Part shown: positions 1 to 7,297 of the stretch, piece after piece
Layout of the letters: each line of letters opens with the position of its first letter
Position numbering within the stretch: position 1 is the first letter of the stretch
Assembly (NCBI GenBank): GCA_945874355.1
Contig: CAMCGB010000002.1
Span: forward strand, 1-64,000
From: an uncultured Bacteroides sp.
Lineage (GTDB): Bacteria; Bacteroidota; Bacteroidia; Bacteroidales; UBA932
DNA: 64,000 nt
Direction of reading: 5' to 3'
Translations under genes and position numbers: made by a program
Notes under the pieces: generated by a model
What the model saw: the letters and a program-made list of their open reading frames with translations, nothing else
The model's database searches: none
Told to the model about the DNA's origin: nothing

Positions 1-1361
1 TGATTACACGCAAACTCGATGCGTTCCTGGACGAGTTCTATAGGACGCAGAATAAAGCTTTGCTCCTCACCGGTGCAAGGCAGGTGGGAAAAACAGAAGC
101 CTTCAGGAGACTGGCAGCACGAACCTACGAGCACTATATCGAAATCAACTTCATCAAAACTCCAAAAGCTGTTGGCATCTTTGAAGGAGTGCAGAACGCT
201 GGCGATATCCTGTTGAGACTGTCCACTTTCACTGACGTACCTATGGTCCCCGGGAAGACATTCATCCTGCTTGACGAGATTCAAGAGAGCAAGGAGTGTG
301 TCACACAGATCAAGTTCCTGGTTGATGAAGGCAGTTTCAGGTATGGTCTGACAGGTTCGTTATTGGGCGTGGGATTGAACGATGTCCGCTCTGAACCTGT
401 CGGTTATATGGATGTGGTAGATGTATTCCCGCTCGATTTCGAAGAATTCGCTTTGGCAATTGGGGTGGCTCCGAAGGTCATCGATGCGCTCCGTAATTCA
501 TTTGAAGACAGAACTCCTGTCGATCCCGTGGTTCACAGCCAGATGATGTCTGTATTCAATCTGTATCTGATTGTCGGAGGAATGCCCTCAGCTGTGTGGA
601 AATACCTGCAAACCAAGAACATGCAGCACGTGGCTGCCGAACAGCGAGCCATCATCAATATCTACAAACGGGATATCGCACGGTATGACAAAGACGATAA
701 GTTGTACTTGGACGAAGTATTCGACCTTATCCCATACGAACTCAACGCCAAGAACAAGCGTTTTATTTTGAAAAACCTGAACGAGAATGCAAAGTTCAAT
801 ATGTACGAGAACAGTTTCCTGTGGCTCAAGAATGCAGGAGTGGGTATTCCCGTATTCAATGTCGAGGAGCCTCGCGTTCCCCTGCTCCTGAACAAACAGA
901 GAAACCTTCTGAAATTCTTCCAGAACGATGTGGGCCTGCTCGCATATCAATACGCCGACGGCATACAGCTCAGGATTCTCCGCGGAGAAGTCAATATCAA
1001 TCACGGAGCCATTTACGAAAACGTTGTAGCACAGGAGATGCTCTCACACGGGTTTGAGCATCTATACTACTTCAACAACAAAAAGCAGGGTGAGGTTGAT
1101 TTTGTCTTGGAGAAAGGAGATGGCACAATACTGCCAGTGGAGGTCAAGTACGGCAAGGACTACGCCTTCCATCTGGCACTGAACAATATCCTGAGCAACG
1201 CAGAGTATAATATCCCTGAGGCCATTGTCCTTTGCAACGACAATGTTCGCATCGATGGAAAAGTCGTTTACCTGCCCATCTATATGGTCATGTTCCTGCA
1301 GCGCAAACGCGATAGCATCGCAGGAGAATACATCCCTGACATCAGCGCCCTTCTGGCTTGA
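1..1361 (+). CDS. AAA+/DUF4143 family ATPase (5' end outside window)
   Basis: Predicted ATPase of the AAA_14 plus DUF4143 type; these proteins are widespread in Bacteroidetes but their cellular role is not established. The frame is open to the left edge. The window begins TG ATT ACA CGC, so the start ATG most likely has its A one base outside, giving about 453 residues. Walker A GARQVGKT is at about residues 25-32 and a Walker B-like ILLDEIQ near 90-95. The C-terminal part holds ENVVAQEM, GEVDFVL and PVEVKYG, spaced as in a PD-(D/E)XK nuclease-like fold, which is typical of the DUF4143 end. The gene appears complete apart from the first base. A broken relative lies just downstream on the opposite strand (1391-1798). 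Confidence 0.88.
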   Translation, partial: ITRKLDAFLDEFYRTQNKALLLTGARQVGKTEAFRRLAARTYEHYIEINFIKTPKAVGIFEGVQNAGDILLRLSTFTDVPMVPGKTFILLDEIQESKECVTQIKFLVDEGSFRYGLTGSLLGVGLNDVRSEPVGYMDVVDVFPLDFEEFALAIGVAPKVIDALRNSFEDRTPVDPVVHSQMMSVFNLYLIVGGMPSAVWKYLQTKNMQHVAAEQRAIINIYKRDIARYDKDDKLYLDEVFDLIPYELNAKNKRFILKNLNENAKFNMYENSFLWLKNAGVGIPVFNVEEPRVPLLLNKQRNLLKFFQNDVGLLAYQYADGIQLRILRGEVNINHGAIYENVVAQEMLSHGFEHLYYFNNKKQGEVDFVLEKGDGTILPVEVKYGKDYAFHLALNNILSNAEYNIPEAIVLCNDNVRIDGKVVYLPIYMVMFLQRKRDSIAGEYIPDISALLA

Positions 1362-1390
1362 CGGAAACAGGTAAGATGTGCTATGGTTCG

Positions 1391-1798
1391 TCAAGAAGGT
1401 AGACATCTTTTAACCACAGAGTACTGGGCCTTCTTGTTTTCCTTTGCCAGCTGAGGATATTTGACCATATCATCTTTGTACTCCTCAATGATATTCTGCT
1501 GGACCTCATACACATCGCTGATGTTATTGGTCTCAAGGAAGGTGTTTACTGCCTCCGGCATACCGCCAACAACAGCATATTTGCGGAAAAGATCATTTAA
1601 CGGAACATGCAGGCCATCAGGGACCGGAGTCTCTTCGTTGAAATGTTTCCTGATTTCGTCGATCTTCTCATAACCAAGGGAGTTTTTCAATAATCTCATA
1701 TTTTCTTGCAAAGTACTTACACGTTGCATATCACGTTCTCTAGAAAATATCTTTAATTTGGATCGAGCAGGACAATGAAATAGAATAATTTTGCCCAT
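1391..1798 (-). pseudogene. Fragment of a second DUF4143-type ATPase
   Basis: An open frame of 135 codons whose middle part (from about codon 35, MRLLKNSLGY, to MVKYPQLAKENKK) resembles the central region of long DUF4143 ATPases. The clearest stretch is FRKYAVVGGMPEAVNTF followed by EVQQNIIEEYKDDMVKY, which matches the corresponding FNLYLIVGGMPSAVWKY and EQRAIINIYKRDIARY of the intact neighbour at 1-1361. There is no P-loop, no Walker B and no C-terminal nuclease-like region, and the first 30 codons and last 10 look unrelated to the family. I read it as a remnant of a paralogue, diverged from the neighbour and so not a recent duplication. It lies convergent with the intact copy. Confidence 0.7.
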
Positions 1799-2460
1799 AT
1801 TTGTCCAACCTTGCCGCTGATTGTTTTCCGGCGCGGAATAGTGGTACTTCGGTATCGATGGTCATCATCGGCAGGTTTCGCCATTATTGCGTAATTTTCT
1901 CGCAATCAATCTATTATAAGTTTGCGTATCGGAAAATAAGGCAACTCGGCCGCCGGGCAGGTGTTGCCTTATCGTTAACTTGAACGAGAGCAGATAAACC
2001 ATCTTATTCTGCTCTGATTTCTGGGTTTGAGCATCTTTTGGGCAATATTCTGGAGAAACTCTGTTTTCATTGGCATTTCTCCATATTATCACCGGAATTA
2101 TGCTTTTTCAGTTGGATTCGAGCAGAAATACGCACGAAATATGCTCTTCCAACACGCTTTAAGTGAGAGGCCTGGAGTACACTACTTCTATCTTCTATGC
2201 TCCGTCCACTGCCACCCAAAAATGAACAGTGATTGCCATCGAAAATTGAATATGTGAGCTTGTGCAGGAACCAGTTGACTGAGGTTTTCGGGAATCCTGT
2301 ATGATTCTCTGAAGTCGAATGCTCACCGCGGGTGCCCCCGGTCCAGCCTCCGCCTGCGGCAAGTTTATATTGAAGGGTTTTGCATCTCCTCGTACAAGGC
2401 AACAGGCCCGAGATGCAGTTCTATGCGGATTGCAGATGGGAGGATAAGCTGCCCACAATC
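1799..2460. other. Gene-poor stretch of about 660 bp
   Basis: No convincing gene. Open frames of 60-111 codons occur on both strands (for example 1865-2092 and 2067-2402 on the minus strand, 2027-2257 on the plus strand), but none has a recognisable domain, a promoter or a plausible start context, and they overlap each other. The one clear structure is the inverted repeat at 1936-1972. Together with the ATPase fragment next to it, the stretch looks like decaying DNA. Confidence 0.6.
1936..1972 (-). terminator. Inverted repeat, possible minus-strand terminator
   Basis: ATAAGGCAAC (1936-1945) pairs perfectly with GTTGCCTTAT (1963-1972) around a GC-rich 17-base loop. Read on the minus strand the right arm is followed by TTTTCC, so it could stop transcription coming from the right. 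It lies about 490 bp past the nearest minus-strand gene, so the assignment is weak. Confidence 0.35.
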
Positions 2461-3363
2461 CTACTCTACTGTCCAGAGGATGTAGTTCTCGTTGGGGTAG
2501 CGGATCTGCCCGCGTTCGTAAATCATCTGGAACTCTCCGTCGCGGTCGCGGTAGAAGCCGTGCGAGATGGAAGCCACGAGGTACACGGCATTGTCCACTT
2601 GGAGGTCCACCAGGGCCTGGGCGAAGTCGTGGAACGACTCCTTGCTCTCGCTCATCACCACCATTATCTCCCCGGCCCTGTCGCAGATTGCCTTGCGTAC
2701 AGCCTTGTTCTTGGGTGCGTTCTCCACCAGGACTCCGTTGTCCACCAGGGCGTACTGCCTGAAGAAATATCCTCCCGTCTCCGTGGCCTTCTCGAACAGG
2801 GGAGAGTTGTCCGCAACTCCCACAGTTACCTCCCCGTCGATGACGGCTACATAGCCCTTTTTCGACAGGCCCCACGCAAGCGGCTTGCCTGCAAGCACAT
2901 AGGCCCCGTTTATCTTCCCGTTGTCCGCCCTGACGTCCGCCGCCTGGTTGGCAAATATGATGCGGCTGTCCGAAGGGTCCGGTACTCCCAGCAGAAGCGA
3001 AGGACGGGCATTGTGGGGGATGTAGATGTCCAGGTTTATGTCATTGATAGTCCGCTGGATATGCTCGGTGTAAGGAGTGGTCTCGTCGGAGTAGTCTCCA
3101 AGCCAGGCTTTCTTCTCGCTTTCGCTCTCGGATGGCTGTTCAACCACCGGCACCGGGTCAAAGAGCTCCGGCACAACCTCTGCCTCTTTCCCTGTGCTCT
3201 TCCTGCCGGAAAGACTCAGGACAAGCACCAGCACAACAGCCACGACTGCGACTGCACCCAGACTGATCCAGAGCCACTTGCGCCCTCCTTGGTCAGTCTG
3301 CTTGCCGTTCTTCCCGATTATGCGGATCTCATCGTCCCGTATTTCATCTGTTTTGTTGCTCAT
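2461..3363 (-). CDS. Membrane-anchored phosphodiester glycosidase-like protein
   Basis: A 300-residue protein with a short charged cytoplasmic N-terminus, one hydrophobic segment at about residues 30-52 (LWISLGAVAVVAVVLVLVLS), an acidic linker, and a periplasmic domain from about residue 105 to the end. The domain resembles the NAGPA/phosphodiester glycosidase family (PF09992) as found in Bacteroidetes: IFANQAADVRADNGKI, KKGYVAVIDG, GYFFRQYALVDNG and FHDFAQALVDLQVDNAVYLV. Members remove sugars from phosphodiester links or are uncharacterised; the substrate here is unknown. The gene starts 20 bases inside the end of the LytTR regulator gene (3344-3736) and is surely co-transcribed with it, so the pair may form a regulator plus membrane effector unit. 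Confidence 0.7.
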   Translation of the reverse strand: MSNKTDEIRDDEIRIIGKNGKQTDQGGRKWLWISLGAVAVVAVVLVLVLSLSGRKSTGKEAEVVPELFDPVPVVEQPSESESEKKAWLGDYSDETTPYTEHIQRTINDINLDIYIPHNARPSLLLGVPDPSDSRIIFANQAADVRADNGKINGAYVLAGKPLAWGLSKKGYVAVIDGEVTVGVADNSPLFEKATETGGYFFRQYALVDNGVLVENAPKNKAVRKAICDRAGEIMVVMSESKESFHDFAQALVDLQVDNAVYLVASISHGFYRDRDGEFQMIYERGQIRYPNENYILWTVE

Positions 3364-3736
3364 GTCCCATACTGTTAAGTGCTTCGATATACGCCTTGAG
3401 CTTGGTCAGGGCCTCTTTTGAGGCACCAAGTTCGTGCCAACTCCCCGCACAGTCGGAGAGAATGAGCTGCTGTTTGGCTATATCGATGAGGTAAATATAA
3501 TCCATATTTATAATCAGGCCGCGACCGAGCCGGATGAAAAGCTCGGCATCGTCAGAAAGCTGCTCTCCGATGAGGTCTTCTATCTGCCCGAGTTGGAAAG
3601 ACACCAGATGAGTGCGCCCGTCGGCGGTCACTATATTGGAATAGTTCCCATCGGAAGAGACGAACATCAGGCGGCTTGCCGGGACCCTGAGTAGTTCCGT
3701 GCCCTTGGAGAGTAGTATCTGTTTGCCTGTAATCAT
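3344..3736 (-). CDS. LytTR-domain DNA-binding protein
   Basis: A 130-residue protein consisting essentially of one LytTR DNA-binding domain (PF04397). Visible family features are SRLMFVSSDGNYSNIV, the central FIRLGRGLIINMDYIYLID, and a C-terminal helix. There is no receiver domain, so it is not a classical two-component response regulator. A GTG three codons upstream (3745) would also open the frame, but the promoter element TATTTTTG ends at 3748. The ATG at 3736 is therefore the more likely start, and the transcript would have a very short leader. It heads a two-gene operon and overlaps the following membrane protein gene by 20 bases. Confidence 0.82.
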   Translation of the reverse strand: MITGKQILLSKGTELLRVPASRLMFVSSDGNYSNIVTADGRTHLVSFQLGQIEDLIGEQLSDDAELFIRLGRGLIINMDYIYLIDIAKQQLILSDCAGSWHELGASKEALTKLKAYIEALNSMGHEQQNR

Positions 3737-3747
3737 AGATGACACTG

Positions 3748-3755
3748 CAAAAATA
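3748..3755 (-). promoter_or_regulatory. Promoter -7 element for the LytTR operon
   Basis: Minus-strand TATTTTTG fits the Bacteroidetes -7 consensus TAnnTTTG. It lies only about 11 bases before the ATG at 3736, implying a short-leader or nearly leaderless mRNA. Confidence 0.55.
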
Positions 3756-3885
3756 GGAAAAAAGAGGCTGTCATTTCCATTTTTGGGCGGGAATGTACGA
3801 AATGAAAAAATAGAGTACGAATTCTACCGGCGAAAAGTTATTGGTACGATACAACTGCGTTTGGTACATAAGGGGTATTAAGGGC

Positions 3886-3916
3886 TTGAATATTAGTAAA
3901 TTAGTTTTCAACTTTG
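3886..3916 (+). promoter_or_regulatory. Probable promoter of the WG-repeat/mtgA operon
   Basis: TTG at 3886-3888, a 20-base spacer and CAACTTTG at 3909-3916. This differs from TAnnTTTG by one base. It ends 28 bases before the ATG at 3945. Confidence 0.5.
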
Positions 3917-3944
3917 CGCTGGAAATTCTAAAACGACAAAAGAA

Positions 3945-4877
3945 ATGAGTACTTATGTAAAAGTGATTGTGGGCCTTTGCGCCTGGCTGCTGATTGGAGT
4001 AATTGTAGTGCCGCCCATCGTGTCGGGCTGCTCATCCCGCAAAGCCAGGCGGAACGCTCCCCAGGTGGAAGAAGGCATACTGAAGAGCGATGACCTTGTG
4101 GCTGTCAAGAGTTCGGACGGCAAGGTGTCCATCAAGAACGAGAAAACGGGGAAAACTACCATCAAGGATATCAGCCTGGAATGGACCTCCAGCTCCCCGA
4201 ACGACTCCCTGTCGGTCTTCTGCTCGGACAACAAGCGGGGCTATTTCAATGCCTATACGGGCGAGATTGCGATTCCGGCACAGTATCGCAGGGCCTGGGT
4301 GTTCTCGGAAGGTCTGGCCGCCGTCCAGAAGAACGGGATGATAGGATTCATTGACCGTAAGGGTAACACGGTCATCGATTTCAAGTACCCTTATCACGGG
4401 AACCCTCTCTCCGAATTCGTGTTCAAGAACGGGATGTGCATAGTCGCCGACCCTCTTGGAAAATGTGGCATCATCGACAAGAAAGGAGATTGGATTATCC
4501 AGCCGCAGTACGACCACATCAGCACCTTCGACGAGTACGCAATAGTGTCAAAAGCCGGGGTAAGGATGCAGGTCAAGTATGACGGAAATGTCATCAATTC
4601 GTTTGTGCTTGACGATGTTACGGCCCTGAGTTATGAAGAGAAAGAGCGTTTCGAGAACAGGGAGGGCGAGATTGAATACATCACCAAGACCGTCAAGACA
4701 GGACTCTTCAGGTATCGCGTAGGCGGACGTTGCGGCCTTATGGATGCTGACTGTCACAGACTTACGGAGCCTCTGTATTCTTCGATTACGGCCGTGGACA
4801 AGAATATGTATAGGGCTCTGCTCCTGGACCACTACTCCGAGGTCATCCTGAACGCAAAAGGAGAGGTGATGCGATAG
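3945..4877 (+). CDS. WG-repeat membrane or lipoprotein-like protein
   Basis: A 310-residue protein with an N-terminal hydrophobic segment (residues 5-28, ending VSGCSSRK; the cysteine could be a lipidation site, though the segment also contains charged and proline breaks). The remainder contains WG-type repeats (PF14903), short beta units recognisable as GYFNAYTGEIAIPAQY, IGFIDRKGNTVIDFKY, CGIIDKKGDWIIQPQY and a final degenerate CGLMDADCHRLTEPLY. Such repeats are thought to mediate protein binding at the cell surface; no enzymatic residues are evident. The gene is followed after 6 bases by a peptidoglycan glycosyltransferase, so an envelope role is plausible. Confidence 0.75.
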   Translation: MSTYVKVIVGLCAWLLIGVIVVPPIVSGCSSRKARRNAPQVEEGILKSDDLVAVKSSDGKVSIKNEKTGKTTIKDISLEWTSSSPNDSLSVFCSDNKRGYFNAYTGEIAIPAQYRRAWVFSEGLAAVQKNGMIGFIDRKGNTVIDFKYPYHGNPLSEFVFKNGMCIVADPLGKCGIIDKKGDWIIQPQYDHISTFDEYAIVSKAGVRMQVKYDGNVINSFVLDDVTALSYEEKERFENREGEIEYITKTVKTGLFRYRVGGRCGLMDADCHRLTEPLYSSITAVDKNMYRALLLDHYSEVILNAKGEVMR

Positions 4878-4883
4878 ACGGCT

Positions 4884-5573
4884 ATGTGGAAAAAGTTTCT
4901 GACGATTCTTCTTGCGTATATTCCCGCAGGGTTTGTGCTTTCCAGTATATTGCTGGTGCTCATTCTCAAGTGGGCTCCGGTGACGTCAACCCCGCTGATG
5001 CTGAAAAGAAGCCTAAACTATATCGGCAACAACGAGTTGCAGTTCAGGCATCAGTGGGTGTCACTGGATGACGTGTCGCCGGAGATGGTAAAGGCCGTAA
5101 TCGCCTCGGAAGACAGTAAATTCCTGTGGCATAACGGTTTCGATGCGCAGGAGATGGGCCGGATGTGGCGCCGGCATCGCGAGAGGGGAAGCGAAATCCG
5201 CGGATGCAGTACCATCAGCCAGCAGACGGCGAAGAACTGTTTCACCTTGTGCGGCAGGACCTGGTTCCGCAAAGGTTTGGAAACCTATTATACGGTCCTG
5301 ATCGAAAAGATATGGGGGAAGCGCCGCATTATGGAGGTGTACCTGAATGTTGCCGAGATGGGTCCGGGAATCTTCGGCATTGAGGCTGCTTCGCAGTATT
5401 ATTACCATATCAGCCCTTCTGAGCTGACAAGAGCCGATGCGACGGCGCTTGCCTGCTGCCTCCCCAACCCGCTGTACCGTAACCCGGAATGGGTAAACCG
5501 CTACCTGGCCGGGAAGCAGGTTTCGCTGGCCCGAAAATGCGAGCTGATTAATCAGCCCCTTTGGGAGAACTGA
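4884..5573 (+). CDS. mtgA: Monofunctional peptidoglycan glycosyltransferase
   Basis: A GT51-family enzyme that polymerises lipid II into glycan strands on the outer face of the inner membrane. The 229 residues comprise one N-terminal membrane anchor (about 5-30) and a GT51 domain with its usual motifs in order: EDSKFLWHNGFD (E76 is the expected catalytic glutamate), GCSTISQQTAKN, and EKIWGKRRIMEVYLNVAEMG. The length is normal for MtgA, and there is no transpeptidase domain. It sits 6 bases behind the WG-repeat gene, probably in one transcript. Confidence 0.93.
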   Translation: MWKKFLTILLAYIPAGFVLSSILLVLILKWAPVTSTPLMLKRSLNYIGNNELQFRHQWVSLDDVSPEMVKAVIASEDSKFLWHNGFDAQEMGRMWRRHRERGSEIRGCSTISQQTAKNCFTLCGRTWFRKGLETYYTVLIEKIWGKRRIMEVYLNVAEMGPGIFGIEAASQYYYHISPSELTRADATALACCLPNPLYRNPEWVNRYLAGKQVSLARKCELINQPLWEN

Positions 5574-5621
5574 AACAGGTGCATCAGCGGCCCTAGATTC
5601 GGGTGGATGGAAAATAATCAC

Positions 5622-5629
5622 TATCTTTG
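5622..5629 (+). promoter_or_regulatory. Promoter -7 element for the serine hydrolase gene
   Basis: TATCTTTG matches TAnnTTTG exactly, 29 bases before the ATG at 5659. No good -33 element is visible. Confidence 0.5.
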
Positions 5630-5658
5630 TCGCTTGCGGAACTAATGACAGACCATAT

Positions 5659-6891
5659 ATGAAAAAGACACTTTTCTCTCTTCTCCTGCTGCCGCTTCTG
5701 GCCCTTCTGACCTGCTGCTGCGCGCAGAACACACTTCCCGAATCGGGGACACATTTCGTTCAGGACGCCCTTCAGAGCTATGTGGACAGCGGCATTCTGC
5801 CCGGAGCCATCAGTATACTCTATAAAGACGGAGTGTACGAAGTCGCTTGCCTGGGCTATGCCGACGTGGACGCTAAAAGGCCCATTAGCCTGGATGACGT
5901 GTATATGCAATGCTCCCAGACCAAGGGTTTCTGCGGCGTGACGGTTGCAAAGCTGGTGGAGCAGGGACTTGTGAGCCTGGATGACCCTGTATCGAAGTAC
6001 CTCCCCGAGTTCAGGGAACTCTGGGTGCTTGAGAGTGCTGACAATGATACCAAGGTCTTGAAAAAGGCACAGAATGAGCTGACAATCAGGATGGTGCTCA
6101 ATCATACCGGAGGCTTCCCGTTCGAGTGCAGTGCCAAGCGCAGGGACGTTCGCGGAGGAGGATGGTCAGGCGGAGCCCCTCTCAGGCAGGTGGCATCCAT
6201 CGCCGCCGAGAGCCCTCTGATGTTCGAGCCGGGCACCAGGGTTCTGTACTCCAATACGGGTATCGATATCGCTGCGGCAGTAGTCGAAGCAGTGACCGGA
6301 ATGAAGTGGGAGAAGTATCTCCAGAAGGAGGTTCTCGACCCTTTGGGGATGAGCAGCAGCACTTTCTGGCCCAGCGATGCCCAGCTGGAAACCCAAATCC
6401 AGATGTACAGGACTTTTGACGACCGTCCCGCCCAGTGGGTGGAAGAGAATTCCTGGGAGCAGCGTCCCTACAATGATTCGCACGTGTTCGCCTCAGCGGG
6501 AGCAGGCCTGTGGACAACTGCTTCAGACCAGCTCAAGTTCTACAAGATGCTTATGAATCTGGGAATTGGCGACAATGGAGTGCGCATCCTGGAGGAGGAT
6601 ACGGTCAAGAACCTGCTGGCAGTATCAAGCCGTCCCGAGGGTATGGAGGGCTATTCGCTGGGACTTACCGCTCCGCAGGTGGATTCGGAAGACGCCTGGT
6701 TCGGACACGGAGGAGCCTGGAATACCAACTGTTTCGTGAACTGGCACAAGAAGCAGCTGCGGCTCTGGGCAATCCAGATAACGGACTCCCGCAAGCCTTG
6801 GGAGCAGGACCTGCAGAAGGCCCAGAATCTTTTCTTCGAGACGGAACTTGACAATTCTGCCGCCGCCGCATATACCGGGCGCACCGAGTAG
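5659..6891 (+). CDS. Beta-lactamase-family serine hydrolase, lipoprotein
   Basis: A class C beta-lactamase/D,D-peptidase fold protein (PF00144) of 410 residues. The N-terminus is a lipoprotein-like signal (hydrophobic to LLTCCCAQN, with cysteines at 19-21). The nucleophile motif SxxK is SQTK (S86-K89), the Y-x-N motif is VLYSNTG, and the third motif is HGGAW. Family members include esterases, D-aminopeptidases and penicillin-binding enzymes. The SQTK form and the lipoprotein anchor favour an esterase or peptidase of the envelope over a drug-resistance enzyme, but the substrate cannot be told from the sequence. A TIGR04076 gene follows after 12 bases. Confidence 0.85.
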   Translation: MKKTLFSLLLLPLLALLTCCCAQNTLPESGTHFVQDALQSYVDSGILPGAISILYKDGVYEVACLGYADVDAKRPISLDDVYMQCSQTKGFCGVTVAKLVEQGLVSLDDPVSKYLPEFRELWVLESADNDTKVLKKAQNELTIRMVLNHTGGFPFECSAKRRDVRGGGWSGGAPLRQVASIAAESPLMFEPGTRVLYSNTGIDIAAAVVEAVTGMKWEKYLQKEVLDPLGMSSSTFWPSDAQLETQIQMYRTFDDRPAQWVEENSWEQRPYNDSHVFASAGAGLWTTASDQLKFYKMLMNLGIGDNGVRILEEDTVKNLLAVSSRPEGMEGYSLGLTAPQVDSEDAWFGHGGAWNTNCFVNWHKKQLRLWAIQITDSRKPWEQDLQKAQNLFFETELDNSAAAAYTGRTE

Positions 6892-6903
6892 GGGAGTGCT
6901 GCG

Positions 6904-7206
6904 ATGAAAAAGGTACGTATAACTGCGCTCCGGAAGGTCTCTCATTCTGACCTTTCGGAGCAATATGAGAATCCCATTGAACACAGCTGCGATATAGAAG
7001 AAGGGCAGCAATGGATCAGCGTTGACGCCCGCTGTCCTGAAGGCTTGTGCCCGGAAGCCTGGAAGTCTATGGAGGAGTTCGTCTGCTCGCTCGCCCGTGG
7101 GGAGGGCAACTTTTTCGACGGGTGGATGAAGAACCCCTATAGCGCAATGATCAGCTGCAACGACGGCTTCCGCCCCGTCAGCTTCTATATCGAAACCCTT
7201 GAGTAG
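6904..7206 (+). CDS. TIGR04076 family small protein
   Basis: A 100-residue cytoplasmic protein matching the TIGR04076 pattern: MKKVRITALRKVSHSDLSEQY at the start, an EGQQWIS stretch, CPEAWKSMEEFV in the middle, and a terminal CNDGFRPVSFYIE. Four cysteines (codons in HSCDIEEG, DARCPEGLCP and ISCND) are of the kind conserved in the family, so metal or cluster binding has been suspected, but no function is established. It follows the serine hydrolase gene by 12 bases and may be co-transcribed. Confidence 0.8.
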   Translation: MKKVRITALRKVSHSDLSEQYENPIEHSCDIEEGQQWISVDARCPEGLCPEAWKSMEEFVCSLARGEGNFFDGWMKNPYSAMISCNDGFRPVSFYIETLE

Positions 7207-7297
7207 CAGACTCTGCAGCTTCAGGTCGAATTTTTAGCCTATGAGTCGTGTTCAGGGCCTTCGGCTTGAAAACTGGATAGAACGCTGCGCTTGATTC

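Noticed and set aside
1865..2402. Small minus-strand frames in the gene-poor stretch, with a faint transposase-like run (VHFWVAVDGA)
   Set aside because: The run is only ten residues, no flanking inverted repeats or second transposase motif are visible, and the frames overlap each other.
2380..3378. 332-codon plus-strand frame opposite the phosphodiester-glycosidase-like gene
   Set aside because: The minus strand has a membrane helix, recognisable family motifs and a 20-base overlap with the LytTR gene; the plus frame has none of these.
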